In this document: positions 41,737-55,299 of the stretch, piece after piece | Numbering within the stretch: the stretch's first letter is position 1 | Layout of the letters: every line of letters starts with the position of its first letter | Source of the DNA: Alphaproteobacteria bacterium | Lineage (GTDB): Bacteria > Pseudomonadota > Alphaproteobacteria > Rhizobiales > Rhizobiaceae | Length of the DNA: 64,000 bases | Direction: 5' to 3' | Assembly: GCA_016861165.1 (NCBI GenBank) | Contig: BOKV01000016.1 | Location: 38,641 to 102,640 of the forward strand | Notes under the pieces: model-generated | What the model saw: only the letters and a program-made list of their open reading frames with translations | Database searches by the model: none | Told to the model about the DNA's origin: nothing | Program-made: the position numbers and the translations under genes

Positions 41737-43266
41737 ATGGTCGCCAGGGTCAGCACGGTCGCCTTTCAGGGCATTGAGGCGGTGCCGGTCGACGTGCAGG
41801 TGATGATCCAGCCCGGCAAGGCACAGATGAACGTCGTCGGGCTTGCCGACAAGGCGGTGGCCGAGAGCCGCGAGCGGGTGCGCGCGGCACTGCACGCCTC
41901 CGGGCTGTCGATCCCGCACAAGCGGGTGACCGTCAACCTGGCGCCGGCCGACCTGCCGAAGGAGGGCAGCCATTACGACCTGCCGATCGCGCTGGGGCTG
42001 ATGGCGGCGCTTGGCGCCATTCCGGCCGACATGCTGGCCGACTATGTCGTCATCGGCGAACTGGCGCTCGACGGCACGCTGGCCCCGGTGGCCGGCACGC
42101 TGCCGGCGGCGATCGGCGCCAACGGCGCCGGCAAGGGCCTGATCTGCCCGGCCGAGTGCGGGCCGGAGGCGGCCTGGGCCGACGCCGACATGGCGATCGT
42201 CGCGCCGCATAGCCTGGTGGCGCTCGCCAACCATTTCCGCGGCACGCAGGTGCTGTCGCGGCCGGTGCCGGCGATCCGCCAGGCCGCCGCGCCGCTCGCC
42301 GATCTGCGCGACATCAAGGGTCAGGAGACGGCCAAGCGGGCGCTGGAGATCGCCGCGGCCGGCGGCCACAACCTGCTGATGGTCGGTCCGCCCGGCTCGG
42401 GCAAGTCGATGCTGGCCCAGCGCCTGCCCGGCATCCTGCCGAGGCTGTCGCCGCGCGAACTGCTGGAGGTGTCGATGATCGCCTCGATCGCCGGCGAACT
42501 GGCCGGCGGCAGGCTGTCGGACCGGCGGCCGTTCCGGGCCCCGCACCATTCGGCGTCGATGGCGGCGATGGTCGGCGGCGGCGTGCGCGCGCGGCCGGGC
42601 GAGGTGTCGCTCGCCCATAATGGCGTGCTGTTCCTCGACGAGTTCCCCGAATTCGCGCCGCAGGTGCTCGATTCGCTGCGCCAGCCGCTGGAGACCGGCG
42701 AGACGGCGATCGCGCGGGCCAACCACCGCGTCACCTATCCGTCGCGCTTCCAGCTGGTGGCTGCGATGAATCCGTGCCGGTGCGGCATGGCCGGCGAGCC
42801 CGGCCACTCCTGCCGGCGCGGCGCGCGCTGCGCGGCCGACTATCAGGCGCGCATTTCCGGACCGCTGATCGACCGCATCGACCTGCGCGTCGAGGTCGCC
42901 GCCGTCAGCGCCGCCGACCTGATCGGGCCGGCGACGGCCGAGTCGAGCGCCGCCGTCGCCGCCCGCGTGGCCGCCGCCCGCGCCGTGCAGACCGAGCGCT
43001 ACGAGGAGCTGGGCCTGGCGGCGGCGACCAACGCCGCCGTCCCCAACGCGGCGGTCGAGACGGTGGCCGCGCCCGACGCTGCCGGCGCCGCGCTCCTGCG
43101 CGACGCCGCCGAGGCGATGCGCTTCTCGGCGCGCGCTTATCACCGTATCCTCAAGGTGGCGCGCACCATCGCCGACCTCGACGGCGCCGACCATGTCGGC
43201 CGCATCCATGTCGCCGAGGCGGTGGCCTATCGCGTCGCCGGCGAGCGGCTCGCCGCTGCGGCCTGA
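41737..43266 (+). CDS. comM: YifB/ComM family Mg-chelatase-like AAA ATPase
   Basis: MVARVSTVAFQGIEAVPVDVQVMIQPGKAQMNVVGLADKAVAESRERVRAAL; GPPGSGKSML; FLDEFPEF. Confidence 0.94.
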   Translation: MVARVSTVAFQGIEAVPVDVQVMIQPGKAQMNVVGLADKAVAESRERVRAALHASGLSIPHKRVTVNLAPADLPKEGSHYDLPIALGLMAALGAIPADMLADYVVIGELALDGTLAPVAGTLPAAIGANGAGKGLICPAECGPEAAWADADMAIVAPHSLVALANHFRGTQVLSRPVPAIRQAAAPLADLRDIKGQETAKRALEIAAAGGHNLLMVGPPGSGKSMLAQRLPGILPRLSPRELLEVSMIASIAGELAGGRLSDRRPFRAPHHSASMAAMVGGGVRARPGEVSLAHNGVLFLDEFPEFAPQVLDSLRQPLETGETAIARANHRVTYPSRFQLVAAMNPCRCGMAGEPGHSCRRGARCAADYQARISGPLIDRIDLRVEVAAVSAADLIGPATAESSAAVAARVAAARAVQTERYEELGLAAATNAAVPNAAVETVAAPDAAGAALLRDAAEAMRFSARAYHRILKVARTIADLDGADHVGRIHVAEAVAYRVAGERLAAAA

Positions 43267-43342
43267 ACCCTGTCTCGCAGGCAACGCCGGCGGCCGGCGC
43301 CGGTGGCGGCTCCGTTAAGCCTTTCCCAACGCCGATCTGCTA

Positions 43343-45727
43343 GTGGCGGAAGCCGAACCGGCCGACGACAGGCTATGCCGGCGGCCAATGGCAGGAAGCA
43401 GCGTGAAGCCTCGTCCGCAGACACAGCGCGCGCCGCGGCCGGCAGCCCGGCCGCGAACCACCGCCTCCGGGCGGCGGGCGCCACCGGCCAAGCCGGCCGA
43501 AGGCGCCCTGCCCGTCCATGCCGCCCCGCCGCTCGCCACGCCCGACCCGACGCCGACCGTCCTGTGCCCGCGATCCCTGCTCTGGGGCGGCGCGCTTGCC
43601 GCGCTTGCCGGCGGCGCGGCGAGCGCGTTCCTGTTCGGCGCCGCCGCCGCCCTGGTGCTGGTGGCCACGCTGGCCACCGCCGGCTTCTGCCTGTGGCGGG
43701 CGCTGGATTTCCGCAATGCGGCACTGCAGGCCGAACTCGCCGGCGCCAGGCGCCATGTCGAACTTCTCGACGACCGGGCCTGGGAATTGCGCGAAAGCGA
43801 GGAGCGCTACCGCACCCTCGCCGAGGCCTTCGGCGACATGGTCATGCAGCGCGACGGCGCCGGACGCGTCGTCTTTGTCAGTCCGGCGCTGGCCGAACTG
43901 GTCGGCCGCGACCCGGCCGCGATGGTCGGGCGGCCGTTCGAGCCCGTCATCATCGAGTCCCGCCTGCTCGGCGGCGGCGGGCCCGACACATCGCTGGCGC
44001 GCGCCCGCCAATTGTGCCTGGCGACGCCGGCCGGGCCGCGCTGGCTGCACTGGATCGACCTGCCGGTGCGTGATTCCGGCAGCGGGCCGGCGGCGATCCG
44101 CTCGGTCGCCCGCGACATCACCGATCACAAGCGCGCCGAGGCGGCGCTTGACGAGGCCCGGCGCCGGGCAGAATCGGCGAGCGAGGCCAAGTCGCGCTTC
44201 CTCGCCACCGTCAGCCACGAGATGCGCACGCCGCTCAACGGCATTCTCGGCATGTCGGCGCTGCTGGCCGACACGCGGCTGTCGGCCGAACAGGCGGCCT
44301 ACAACGACGCCATCCATACCTCCGGCACGGCGCTGCTGGCGCTGATCGAGGACATGCTCGACCTGACGGCGATCGAGGCCGGGCGCTTCGAGGTGAAAGA
44401 CGAGGCATTCGACCCGGCCCGGCTGGCGGAGGAGGTCTGCGAACTTCTGGCTGGCCGCGCCCACGCCAAGGGCATCGAACTGGGCACGGTGGCCGCCGCC
44501 GATGTGCCGCTCACGGTCAGGGCCGACGCCGGGCGCATCCGCCAGGTCCTCGTCAACCTGATCGGCAACGCCGTCAAGTTCACCGACAAGGGCGGCGTGC
44601 GGGTCGGTGTCGAGGTCGAGCCGGCCGGCCCCGGCGCCCAGGCCCGGCTTGCCTTCACCGTCAGCGATACCGGCCCCGGCTTTTCGCCGGCCGACGCGGC
44701 GCGACTGTTCGGCGAGTTCGTCCAGCTCGACACGGGCCCGACGCGCCGTCACGGCGGCGCCGGCCTCGGCCTGTCGATCTCGCGCGCCGTCGCCCGCCGG
44801 CTCGGCGGCGACATCACGGTCGACAGCACGCCCGGCAGGGGGGCGACCTTCCGTTTCTCGCTGGCGGTGGCAACGCGGCGGCCGCCGGCGGCACGGCGCT
44901 CCGCCATGGCACGCCGGCGTGTGCTGATCGTCTCGGCCGGATCAGTCGAGGCGCCGGCGCTGGCGCGCACCATCACCGAGGCCGGCGGCCATGCCGAATG
45001 CGTAGCCAGGCTGGGCGAGGCCGCGGCCCGCCTGCGTGCCGCCGGCGCGGCCGGCGCCCCCTTCGACACGGTGGTGATCGACCCGGCGGTGTCGCCGGAC
45101 CCGGCCCGCTCGCTGCGCCGGCTGGCGCGGCTGGCCCGCCACCCGCTTCACGGCGTGGTGCTGGTCCGACCCGACCAGCGCGGACGGCTCAGCGGCCTGA
45201 TCGAGGGCGGCTTCGATGCCTATCTGGTCCGCCCGGTGCGACGTGATTCGCTTCTGCGCGTCGTCGGTGAACGCAGGGCCGCGCGCGACCAGGCCGCGCC
45301 GCTGGTGCGCCGGCCGCTGCTGCGGCCGGGCGAACGGCTGGCCCCCCACGAGGTCCTGCTTGCCGAGGACAACGACATCAACGCGCTGCTGGTGCGCACG
45401 GTCCTCGAACGCGCCGGCCAGAAGGTGACCCTGGCCACGACCGGACGCGAGGCGGTGCGCGCCTATCGCACGGCGCTTGGAGAAGGCCGGCCGTTTGCGC
45501 TGGTGCTGATGGACATGCACATGCCGATCATGGACGGCGCCGCCGCCATCCGCGCTATCCGCCGGCTGGAGGCCAAGCGCAAGGCGCGGCGCGCCCGCAT
45601 CCTGACGCTGACGGCGGACGAGCAGGCCGAGGCGCGCCGCCGCGCGCGGGCCGCCGGCGGCGACGGCTTCCTGACCAAGCCGCTGGCACCAGCCGGGCTG
45701 GTGGCGATCCTGCGGGCGCTGGGCTGA
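43343..45727 (+). CDS. hybrid sensor histidine kinase (PAS-HisKA-HATPase-REC-REC)
   Basis: [51 protein letters not shown]...[13 protein letters not shown]; start uncertain. Confidence 0.93.
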   Translation: MAEAEPADDRLCRRPMAGSSVKPRPQTQRAPRPAARPRTTASGRRAPPAKPAEGALPVHAAPPLATPDPTPTVLCPRSLLWGGALAALAGGAASAFLFGAAAALVLVATLATAGFCLWRALDFRNAALQAELAGARRHVELLDDRAWELRESEERYRTLAEAFGDMVMQRDGAGRVVFVSPALAELVGRDPAAMVGRPFEPVIIESRLLGGGGPDTSLARARQLCLATPAGPRWLHWIDLPVRDSGSGPAAIRSVARDITDHKRAEAALDEARRRAESASEAKSRFLATVSHEMRTPLNGILGMSALLADTRLSAEQAAYNDAIHTSGTALLALIEDMLDLTAIEAGRFEVKDEAFDPARLAEEVCELLAGRAHAKGIELGTVAAADVPLTVRADAGRIRQVLVNLIGNAVKFTDKGGVRVGVEVEPAGPGAQARLAFTVSDTGPGFSPADAARLFGEFVQLDTGPTRRHGGAGLGLSISRAVARRLGGDITVDSTPGRGATFRFSLAVATRRPPAARRSAMARRRVLIVSAGSVEAPALARTITEAGGHAECVARLGEAAARLRAAGAAGAPFDTVVIDPAVSPDPARSLRRLARLARHPLHGVVLVRPDQRGRLSGLIEGGFDAYLVRPVRRDSLLRVVGERRAARDQAAPLVRRPLLRPGERLAPHEVLLAEDNDINALLVRTVLERAGQKVTLATTGREAVRAYRTALGEGRPFALVLMDMHMPIMDGAAAIRAIRRLEAKRKARRARILTLTADEQAEARRRARAAGGDGFLTKPLAPAGLVAILRALG

Positions 45728-45860
45728 GACCAACCCCTCGCCGAGGCTGGCGGCGGCACCGCATGTCACAATCCTGTCGCGGAGATGTGAAATCTGCTCA
45801 GGCGGCGGGCCACGCCGCGATTCGCGCCCGTGCCTGCCGCCACCAGCCGGACGAGAGCCC

Positions 45861-46796
45861 TTGGCCACGCTGACCTTTCCCCGACTGCCGAACGACCGAC
45901 GGGTGGCATTCCCCGCGCGGCGCCGCCCGCCGGTCGGGCCCGGCCGCCGGGCACCGGGCGCGGCCGGCGCGCCGGTCGTCGCCCGCATCGGTTCGCTCGA
46001 GGCCCGGCTGGCGCGCGGCCAGGCCGAGCTGCGCGCCGTGCAGCGCCTGCGCTACGAAGTCTTCTACCGCGAGATGGCGGCCCGCCCGCACGCCGTCGCA
46101 CGGCTGTTGCGGCGCGACGCCGATGACTGGGATCGCGTGTGCGACCACCTTGTCGTCATCGACACGAGCGAGGCAGCGGCGGCCCTGCCGGCGACCGGCG
46201 GCGGCCGCATTGTCGGCACCTACCGCTTCCTGACGGCGGCCAGGGCCGCGACGGCGGGCATCGGCTTCTACACCCAGTCGGAATTCGACATCGCGACGCT
46301 GGTGGCCCGCCACCGCGACCTGCACTTCATGGAGCTGGGCCGTTCCTGCGTGCTGCCGGCCTGGCGCAACCGGCGCACGATCGAACTGCTGTGGGCGGCC
46401 ACCTGGGCCTATGTGCTCGGCCACGGCGTCGACGTGATGATCGGCTGCGCCTCGTTTGCCGGCACCGATCCGGATGAGTTGGCCGAGCCGCTCGCCTTCC
46501 TTCATCACCACGCCGCGCCGCCGCCCGAATGGGATGTGGCTGCCGGACCGGGACGCGCCGTGCCGACGAATCGCCTCGACGCCGGCGCTGTCGAAGCCCG
46601 GCGGGCGCTGCACGCCCTGCCGCCGCTGATCAAGGGCTACCTGCGGCTTGGCGCCTGGTTCGGCCGCGAGGCGGTGATCGACCGCCAGTTCGCCACCACC
46701 GACGTGCTCGTCATCCTACCGGTCAGCCGCATCAATCCGCGCTATGTCAGCTATTACGGCGCCGATGCCAGCCGCCATGCCGTGGCGGCCCGGTAG
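45861..46796 (+). CDS. olsB: L-ornithine N-alpha-acyltransferase (OlsB-like GNAT)
   Basis: LRAVQRLRYEVFYREM...CDHLVVID...GRIVGTYR...MELGRSCVLPAWR...LWAATWAYVLGHGVDVMIGCASF. Confidence 0.88.
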   Translation: MATLTFPRLPNDRRVAFPARRRPPVGPGRRAPGAAGAPVVARIGSLEARLARGQAELRAVQRLRYEVFYREMAARPHAVARLLRRDADDWDRVCDHLVVIDTSEAAAALPATGGGRIVGTYRFLTAARAATAGIGFYTQSEFDIATLVARHRDLHFMELGRSCVLPAWRNRRTIELLWAATWAYVLGHGVDVMIGCASFAGTDPDELAEPLAFLHHHAAPPPEWDVAAGPGRAVPTNRLDAGAVEARRALHALPPLIKGYLRLGAWFGREAVIDRQFATTDVLVILPVSRINPRYVSYYGADASRHAVAAR

Positions 46797-46813
46797 CGCC
46801 CCATCCGGCCGGC

Positions 46814-49105
<2,292 letters not shown>

Positions 49106-49419
49106 CGCAATCCTCCCTGCGGCTTCCGGGCAAGGGAGGCCGCTACGCATTGAACGCGTGGGCGACCAGCCCGCCTCAACGGACCGCCGCACCGCCCGCC
49201 GGCGCCACCGCCGACGGGGCAACCATCTTGCATGTTCTGTGGACTTTTCCAACATGGGCCGGCGACCGGCCACGGCGAAGCTTGCCTTCGACCGGGGCTT
49301 GGGGCTTACCTTGGCCGCGCCGCCACCGACGCGAAGGTTCGGCAACGGGAAGGCAGCCCTTGGACGCCAGACGCCAATCGGACCACCGCCAGCCGGCGCC
49401 AGCCCCCAAGCCGACGCCG

Positions 49420-52071
49420 ATGATGGAGCAGTATGCCGAGATCAAGGCGGCCAACCCGGATTTGCTGCTGTTCTACCGCATGGGCGATTTCTACGAGCTG
49501 TTCTTCGAGGATGCCGAGATCGCCTCGCGCGCGCTCGGCATTGCGCTGACCAGGCGCGGAAAGCACCTCGGCGAGGATATCCCGATGTGCGGCGTGCCGG
49601 TGCATGCCGCCGAGGACTATCTGCACAAGCTGATCGGACTCGGCCATCGCGTCGCCGTGTGCGAGCAGCTCGAAGACCCGGCCGCAGCGCGCGGGCGCGG
49701 CGCCAGGGCAGTGGTGCGCCGCGACGTCACCCGGCTGGTCACCCCCGGCACGATCACCGAGGAGCGGCTTCTCGAACCGGGCCGGGCCAATCATCTCGCC
49801 GCGCTGGCGAGGGTGCGGCCGGGCGAAGGCCGCGAGGAGATGGCGCTCGCCTGGATCGACCTGTCGACCGGCGCCTTCCGCGTCTGCCGCACGGCGCACG
49901 ACCGGCTCTCGGCCGACCTCGCCCGCATCGAGCCGAGCGAACTGGTGCTGCCCGATTTCCTCGACGGCGAACCGGCTGTGCGGCGGCTTGTCGCCGGCGG
50001 GCCGACGGCGCTGTCGCCGCAGCCGGCGGCGAGCTTCGACAGCGCCGCCGCCGAGGCGCGCCTGCAGGCCCATTTCGGCGTGCGCACGCTGGAGGGGTTC
50101 GGCCAGTTCTCGCGCGCCGAGCTGTCGGCGGCCGGCGCCGTGCTCGCCTATGTCGAGAAGACGCAGATCGCCGAACGGCCGGCGCTGTCACGGCCGGTGC
50201 GCGAGGAAGCCGGCCGCACCATGTTCATCGACGCGGCGACGCGGGCCAATCTGGAACTGGTGCGCACGCTCTCGGGCGGGCGCGAGGGAAGCCTGCTGCG
50301 CGCCATCGACCGCACCGTGACGGCGCCGGGCGGCAGGCTGCTCGCCGAGCGGCTGATGAATCCGCTGACGGATCCGGCGACCGTCCGCCAGCGCCACGAT
50401 TCGATCGCCTTCCTCCTCGACCACGACCGCCTGGCGCGGCAGGTGCGCGGCGAGCTGAAGCCCTGTCCCGACATCGCCCGCGCCCTGCTGCGGCTGTCGG
50501 TCAACCGCGGCGGCCCGCGCGACATGGGCGCCATCGCCGCTGGCCTTGCCCGCGCCGGCGCGCTGGCGGCGAGCCTCGATGGCGACCTGCCGGCGGAACT
50601 GGCGGCCGCACGCCAGGCACTGGCCGCCGCGCCGCAGGCGCTTGGCCGCCACCTCGCCGCCGCGCTCGCCGACGAGCTGCCGCTCAATCGCCGCGACGGC
50701 GGTTTCGTGCGCGAGGGCCTGGACAGCGAACTGGACGAGCTGCGGCTGCTCGCCCGCGAAAGCCGGCGGGTGATCGCCGCCATGCAGGAGCGCCACGCCC
50801 GCGAAAGCGGCGTCAAGTCGCTCAAGATCCGGCACAACAACGTGCTCGGCTATTTCATCGAGGTGACCGCCGCCAATGCCGCCGCGCTCACTTCGGAGGC
50901 GGCCAGGTCCCGCTTCATCCACCGCCAGACGCTCGCCAATGTGATGCGCTTCACCACGCCGGAACTAGCCGAACTGGAAAGCCGCATCGCCAATGCCGCC
51001 GGCCGCGCGCTCGAGATCGAGCAGGCGATCTTCGATCGGCTTGCCGACGAAATCCGCGCCGAGGCCGATACGATCACCGCGATTGCGGCAGCGCTCGCCG
51101 TCCTCGACGTATCGACGGCGCTGGCCCTGCTGGCGGCCGAGCAGGACTACTGCCGGCCGCGTGTCGACGACAGTCTGGCCTTCACGATCGAAGGCGGCCG
51201 CCACGCCGTTGTCGAGCAGGCGCTGAGGCGCGAAGGCGGTACGCCCTTCGTCGCCAATTCCTGCGATATCGGCGCCGCCGATGGCGAGAGCGGCGCCATC
51301 TGGCTGCTGACCGGCCCCAACATGGGCGGCAAGTCGACCTTCCTGCGCCAGAACGCGCTCATCGCCATCCTGGCGCAGATGGGGGCCTATGTGCCGGCGC
51401 GCTCTGCCCATGTCGGCGTCGTCGACCGGCTGTTCAGCCGGGTCGGCGCCGCCGACGACCTGGCGCGCGGACGCTCGACCTTCATGGTCGAGATGATCGA
51501 GACGGCGGTGATCCTCAACCAGGCCGGCGAACGGGCCTTCGTCATCCTCGACGAGATCGGCCGCGGCACCGCCACCTTCGACGGCCTGTCGATCGCCTGG
51601 GCGACGACCGAGCACCTGCACGAGGTCAACCGCTGCCGCACGCTGTTTGCCACCCACTATCACGAGCTGACCGCGCTCTCGGAGGTGCTGGCACGGCTGT
51701 CCAACGTCACCATGAAGGTGCGTGAATGGCAGGGCGATGTGATCTTCCTGCACGAGGTGGTGCCCGGGGCGGCCGACCGCTCCTACGGCATCCAGGTGGC
51801 GCGGCTCGCCGGCCTGCCGCCGGCGGTGGTCAGCCGGGCGCGCGACGTGCTCGACCAGCTCGAAAGCGCGGAGCGGGCACGCCCGGCCGCGGCGCTGGTC
51901 GACGACCTGCCGCTGTTCGCCGTCGCCGCGAGCGGACGGCCGGCACCCGCCTCCGCCGAGAGCGCGGTCTTGAAGGCGCTCGACGAACTGGTGCCCGACG
52001 ACATGACGCCGCGCCAGGCGCTGGAGACGCTCTACCGCCTGCGGGCGCTCGCCCGCGAGCAGAAAAGCTAG
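49420..52071 (+). CDS. mutS: DNA mismatch repair protein MutS
   Basis: [57 protein letters not shown]; start could be further upstream. Confidence 0.96.
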   Translation: MMEQYAEIKAANPDLLLFYRMGDFYELFFEDAEIASRALGIALTRRGKHLGEDIPMCGVPVHAAEDYLHKLIGLGHRVAVCEQLEDPAAARGRGARAVVRRDVTRLVTPGTITEERLLEPGRANHLAALARVRPGEGREEMALAWIDLSTGAFRVCRTAHDRLSADLARIEPSELVLPDFLDGEPAVRRLVAGGPTALSPQPAASFDSAAAEARLQAHFGVRTLEGFGQFSRAELSAAGAVLAYVEKTQIAERPALSRPVREEAGRTMFIDAATRANLELVRTLSGGREGSLLRAIDRTVTAPGGRLLAERLMNPLTDPATVRQRHDSIAFLLDHDRLARQVRGELKPCPDIARALLRLSVNRGGPRDMGAIAAGLARAGALAASLDGDLPAELAAARQALAAAPQALGRHLAAALADELPLNRRDGGFVREGLDSELDELRLLARESRRVIAAMQERHARESGVKSLKIRHNNVLGYFIEVTAANAAALTSEAARSRFIHRQTLANVMRFTTPELAELESRIANAAGRALEIEQAIFDRLADEIRAEADTITAIAAALAVLDVSTALALLAAEQDYCRPRVDDSLAFTIEGGRHAVVEQALRREGGTPFVANSCDIGAADGESGAIWLLTGPNMGGKSTFLRQNALIAILAQMGAYVPARSAHVGVVDRLFSRVGAADDLARGRSTFMVEMIETAVILNQAGERAFVILDEIGRGTATFDGLSIAWATTEHLHEVNRCRTLFATHYHELTALSEVLARLSNVTMKVREWQGDVIFLHEVVPGAADRSYGIQVARLAGLPPAVVSRARDVLDQLESAERARPAAALVDDLPLFAVAASGRPAPASAESAVLKALDELVPDDMTPRQALETLYRLRALAREQKS

Positions 52072-52072
52072 T

Positions 52073-53065
52073 CTAGAGTCCCTCCTCGGCCAGCACCGCC
52101 CTCAGCGGCTCGCGCGGCCGCGGACCGACCTGCTGGATGACCAGCGCGGCGGCCATGGCGCCGATGCGGGCGCAATCGGGCAGATCGCGGCCATTGGTCA
52201 GGCCGAACAGGAAGCCGGCCGCGAACAGGTCGCCGGCGCCGGTGGTGTCGACCAGCTTCTCGATCGGATGGGCGGGTACGGCATGTGTCTCCTCGCGGGT
52301 GACGACGACGCAGCCTTTCTCCGAGCGGGTGACGATGCCGATCGCGCAATCGACGCGCAGCGCTTCCAGCGCCGCCTCGAAGGCGGCGGTCTGGTAGAGC
52401 GACTTCAGCTCCGCCTCGTTGGCAAAGACGATATCGACGGTGCGCGAGCGCATCAGTTCAAGGAACTCGTCGCGGTAGCGGTCGACGCAGAACGGGTCCG
52501 ACAGCGTCATCGAGAAGTTGCGCCCGTGGGCGTGGGCGGTCTTCGCCGCCAGCCGGATTGCATCCTTGGCCCGCGGCGGGTCCCACAGATATCCCTCGAA
52601 GAAGGTGACCTTCGACTGGGCGACGACCGCCTCGTCGATGTCGTCCGGACCGAGTTCGACGCAGGCGCCGAGATAGGTGTTCATCGACCGTTCGCCGTCG
52701 GGCGTGACGAAGATCATCGAGCGGGCGGTGGGTGGGTGACCGTTGAGCGGACGCGTCGCGTAGTGGACACCGCTGGCGCGGATGTCGTGGGCGAAGATCG
52801 TGCCGAGCGGATCGTCGGCGACCTTGCCGAAATAGGCGGCGCGCCCGCCCAGGCTGGCGATGCCGGCCGCCGTGTTGGCGGCGCTGCCGCCCGAAGCCTC
52901 GATTGCCGGTCCCATGACCGCATAGAGGTGTTCGGCGCGATCGGTATCGATCAGGTTCATCGCCCCCTTGACGATGCCCTCCCGGACGAGAAAGTCGTCC
53001 TCGGCCTGGGCGATGATGTCGACGATGGCGTTGCCGATCGTCAGGACGTCGAAACGCGTGGTCAT
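52073..53065 (-). CDS. adenosine kinase / PfkB family carbohydrate kinase
   Basis: FDVLTIGNAIVDIIAQAEDDFL; GGSAANTAAGIASLGG; VDTTGAGDLFAAGFLFGL. Confidence 0.92.
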   Translation of the reverse strand: MTTRFDVLTIGNAIVDIIAQAEDDFLVREGIVKGAMNLIDTDRAEHLYAVMGPAIEASGGSAANTAAGIASLGGRAAYFGKVADDPLGTIFAHDIRASGVHYATRPLNGHPPTARSMIFVTPDGERSMNTYLGACVELGPDDIDEAVVAQSKVTFFEGYLWDPPRAKDAIRLAAKTAHAHGRNFSMTLSDPFCVDRYRDEFLELMRSRTVDIVFANEAELKSLYQTAAFEAALEALRVDCAIGIVTRSEKGCVVVTREETHAVPAHPIEKLVDTTGAGDLFAAGFLFGLTNGRDLPDCARIGAMAAALVIQQVGPRPREPLRAVLAEEGL

Positions 53066-53230
53066 GGGGCTCCTTTCAATTGTGGCCGGCCGGTCAATAA
53101 CGACTGGCGGCGGCGATGGGAAGCCCGGCTGCTGCCAACGGGCCATATGTTGAATCGCCGCCGGTCCAATCCCATCTGGCAGGCGGGGCGTCAGGGCGAC
53201 GCCCAAACCCGACAGGGACGGAGCCGACCG

Positions 53231-53935
53231 TTGATCATCGAATCCGCCAGGCTTGCCGCCAACCAGCTGTTTGCCGCCGAGTTCCGGCACCTGTTCTGGA
53301 AGTCGATCGGCATCACGCTGCTGGTGCTGGCCGCCGCCTGGCTGGTTCTGGAAGCGCTCGTTTCAACGCTGCTGGCGCCGTTGCTGGGTCCATGGCCGTG
53401 GCTGGCGACGGCACTCGTATGGCTGACCGGGGCCGGCATGTTCGTCGGCGCTATCTTCCTGATCGCACCGGTCTCGGCGGCGCTGGCCGGCGTGTTCCAG
53501 GACGAGATCGCCGCGGCGGTCGAACGCCGCCACTACCCGGCCGACGCGCCGGGCTTGCCGCTACCGCTGCTGCCATCGATCTGGCTCAGCGCCAAGTTCC
53601 TGGCGGTGGTGGCCGCGGCCAACATCGTCGCCCTGCTGCTGGTGCTGCTGCCCGGCATCAATTTCGCCGTCTTCTTCGTGGTCAACGCCTATCTGATCGG
53701 CCGCGAATACTTCCAGTTCGCGGCAATGCGCTTCGGCGGCGAGCAACGGGCCAACGCGCTGCGGCGCGCCAACGCCACCACCATCTTCCTGGCCGGGCTG
53801 GTGATCACCGGCTTCATGGCGGTGCCGCTGCTCAACCTGGCGACGCCGCTGTTTGCCACCGCGCTGATGGTCCATCTGCACAAGCGCATCGCCGCGCGCA
53901 CGCACGGCCGTGCGCCGCTGCCGCGGGCCGCCTGA
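53231..53935 (+). CDS. EI24 / CysZ-like domain membrane protein
   Basis: TTG start; FRHLFWKSIGITLLVLAAAWLVLE...YLIGREYFQFAAMRF. Confidence 0.82.
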   Translation: MIIESARLAANQLFAAEFRHLFWKSIGITLLVLAAAWLVLEALVSTLLAPLLGPWPWLATALVWLTGAGMFVGAIFLIAPVSAALAGVFQDEIAAAVERRHYPADAPGLPLPLLPSIWLSAKFLAVVAAANIVALLLVLLPGINFAVFFVVNAYLIGREYFQFAAMRFGGEQRANALRRANATTIFLAGLVITGFMAVPLLNLATPLFATALMVHLHKRIAARTHGRAPLPRAA

Positions 53936-53937
53936 CA

Positions 53938-54645
53938 TCAGCCGGCGACCGGCACGACCGGCGCCGGCACGTCGCTCGTCTTGACTTCGGCCTTGCACAG
54001 ATCGGCGATGATGCAGGCCTCGCAGCGCGGCTTGCGCGCCGTGCACACATAGCGCCCGTGCAGGATCAGCCAGTGGTGGGCGTGCAGCAGGAACTCCGGC
54101 GGAATGACGCGCATGAGACCGGCCTCGACCGCGTCCGGCGTGTCGCCCGGCGCCAGGCCAAGCCGGTTGGCCAGGCGGAAGATGTGGGTGTCGACCGCGA
54201 TCGTCGGCTGGCCGAAGGCCTGCTGCAGCACGACATTGGCGGTCTTGCGGCCGACGCCCGGCAGGCTCATCAGCTTGTCGCGGTCGGCCGGCACCTCGCC
54301 GCCGAACACCTCGACCAGCCGCCGCGACAGCGCGATGACGTTCTTCGCCTTGTTGCGGTAGAGACCGATGGTGCGGATCATGTCGCGCAGCCGGTCCTCG
54401 CCCAGCGCCAGCATCCCGCGCGGCGTGTCGGCGACCTTGAACAATTCGCGTGTCGCCTTGTTGACGCCGGCATCGGTCGCCTGCGCCGACAGGACCACCG
54501 CGACCAGCAGCGTAAACGCGTTGACATGCTCCAGCTCGCCGCGCGGGGCCGGACGCTGCGTGCGGAACCGGGCGAAGATCTCGGCGATCTCGGCCTTGGA
54601 ATAGCGCGAGCGGCGCGCATGTGGGGTTTTCGTCGCCCTGGCCAA
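53938..54645 (-). CDS. nth: endonuclease III
   Basis: LPGVGRKTANVVLQQAFGQPTIAVDTHIFRLANRLGL; Fe-S cysteines C-x6-C-x2-C-x5-C; likely TTG start. Confidence 0.95.
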   Translation of the reverse strand: MARATKTPHARRSRYSKAEIAEIFARFRTQRPAPRGELEHVNAFTLLVAVVLSAQATDAGVNKATRELFKVADTPRGMLALGEDRLRDMIRTIGLYRNKAKNVIALSRRLVEVFGGEVPADRDKLMSLPGVGRKTANVVLQQAFGQPTIAVDTHIFRLANRLGLAPGDTPDAVEAGLMRVIPPEFLLHAHHWLILHGRYVCTARKPRCEACIIADLCKAEVKTSDVPAPVVPVAG

Positions 54646-54689
54646 GCAGCGGTCCTTTCCTTCGATCGAACTCCCCCTATAATCGTCTG

Positions 54690-55208
54690 ATGGACCGCCG
54701 CAACCACCCGCCACGATCCGCCGGTGCCGGTCGCCAGCCGCCGCATCCGCCGGTCTTCGCCGCACGGCTGTTCGCCCACCGCTCGCTCGGCCGGGGCGGA
54801 TACGTGGCGCTGATGGCCGTCATCGGCGGCGTCTGCCTGGCCTATGGCCTGTTCTTCCTGTCGATCGGCGCCTGGCCGGTAATGGGCTTCTTCGGCCTCG
54901 ACGTGCTGCTGGTGTGGGCCGCCTTCCGGCTCAATTATCGGGCCGCCCGCGCCTATGAGGAGGTCGCCGTGTGGCCGCACGACCTGCGCGTGCGCCAGGT
55001 CTCGGCCGGTGGCCGCGTGCGCGAGCACTCCTTCAACCCGTTCTGGACCCGCTTTCGCGTCGACCGCCACCAGGCCTACGGCATCACCCGCATGTTGCTG
55101 ACCGGCGAGGGGCGGCAACTGGCGATCGGCGGCCTGCTCAACCCCGTGGACCGCGAGAGCTTCGCGACCGCCTTCTCGACGGCATTGAGCCGGGTCAAGG
55201 GCGGCTGA
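54690..55208 (+). CDS. DUF2244 domain-containing membrane protein
   Basis: two TMs then RAYEEVAVWPHDLRVRQVSAGGRVREHSFNPFWTRF. Confidence 0.85.
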   Translation: MDRRNHPPRSAGAGRQPPHPPVFAARLFAHRSLGRGGYVALMAVIGGVCLAYGLFFLSIGAWPVMGFFGLDVLLVWAAFRLNYRAARAYEEVAVWPHDLRVRQVSAGGRVREHSFNPFWTRFRVDRHQAYGITRMLLTGEGRQLAIGGLLNPVDRESFATAFSTALSRVKGG

Positions 55209-55299
55209 GGGCGCCAGCGCCCGGCAAGAAACGGGTGGCATGGCAAGCCCGTCGGCCACTAGATTGACGGGCAGCCAACCGAGCGGGAAGCCTGAGCCC

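Noticed and set aside
43267-43342. GC-rich near-palindromic stretch after comM (CCGGCGGCCGGCGCCGGTGGC)
   Set aside because: Low-complexity GCCGGC strings with no T-run; not a convincing terminator.
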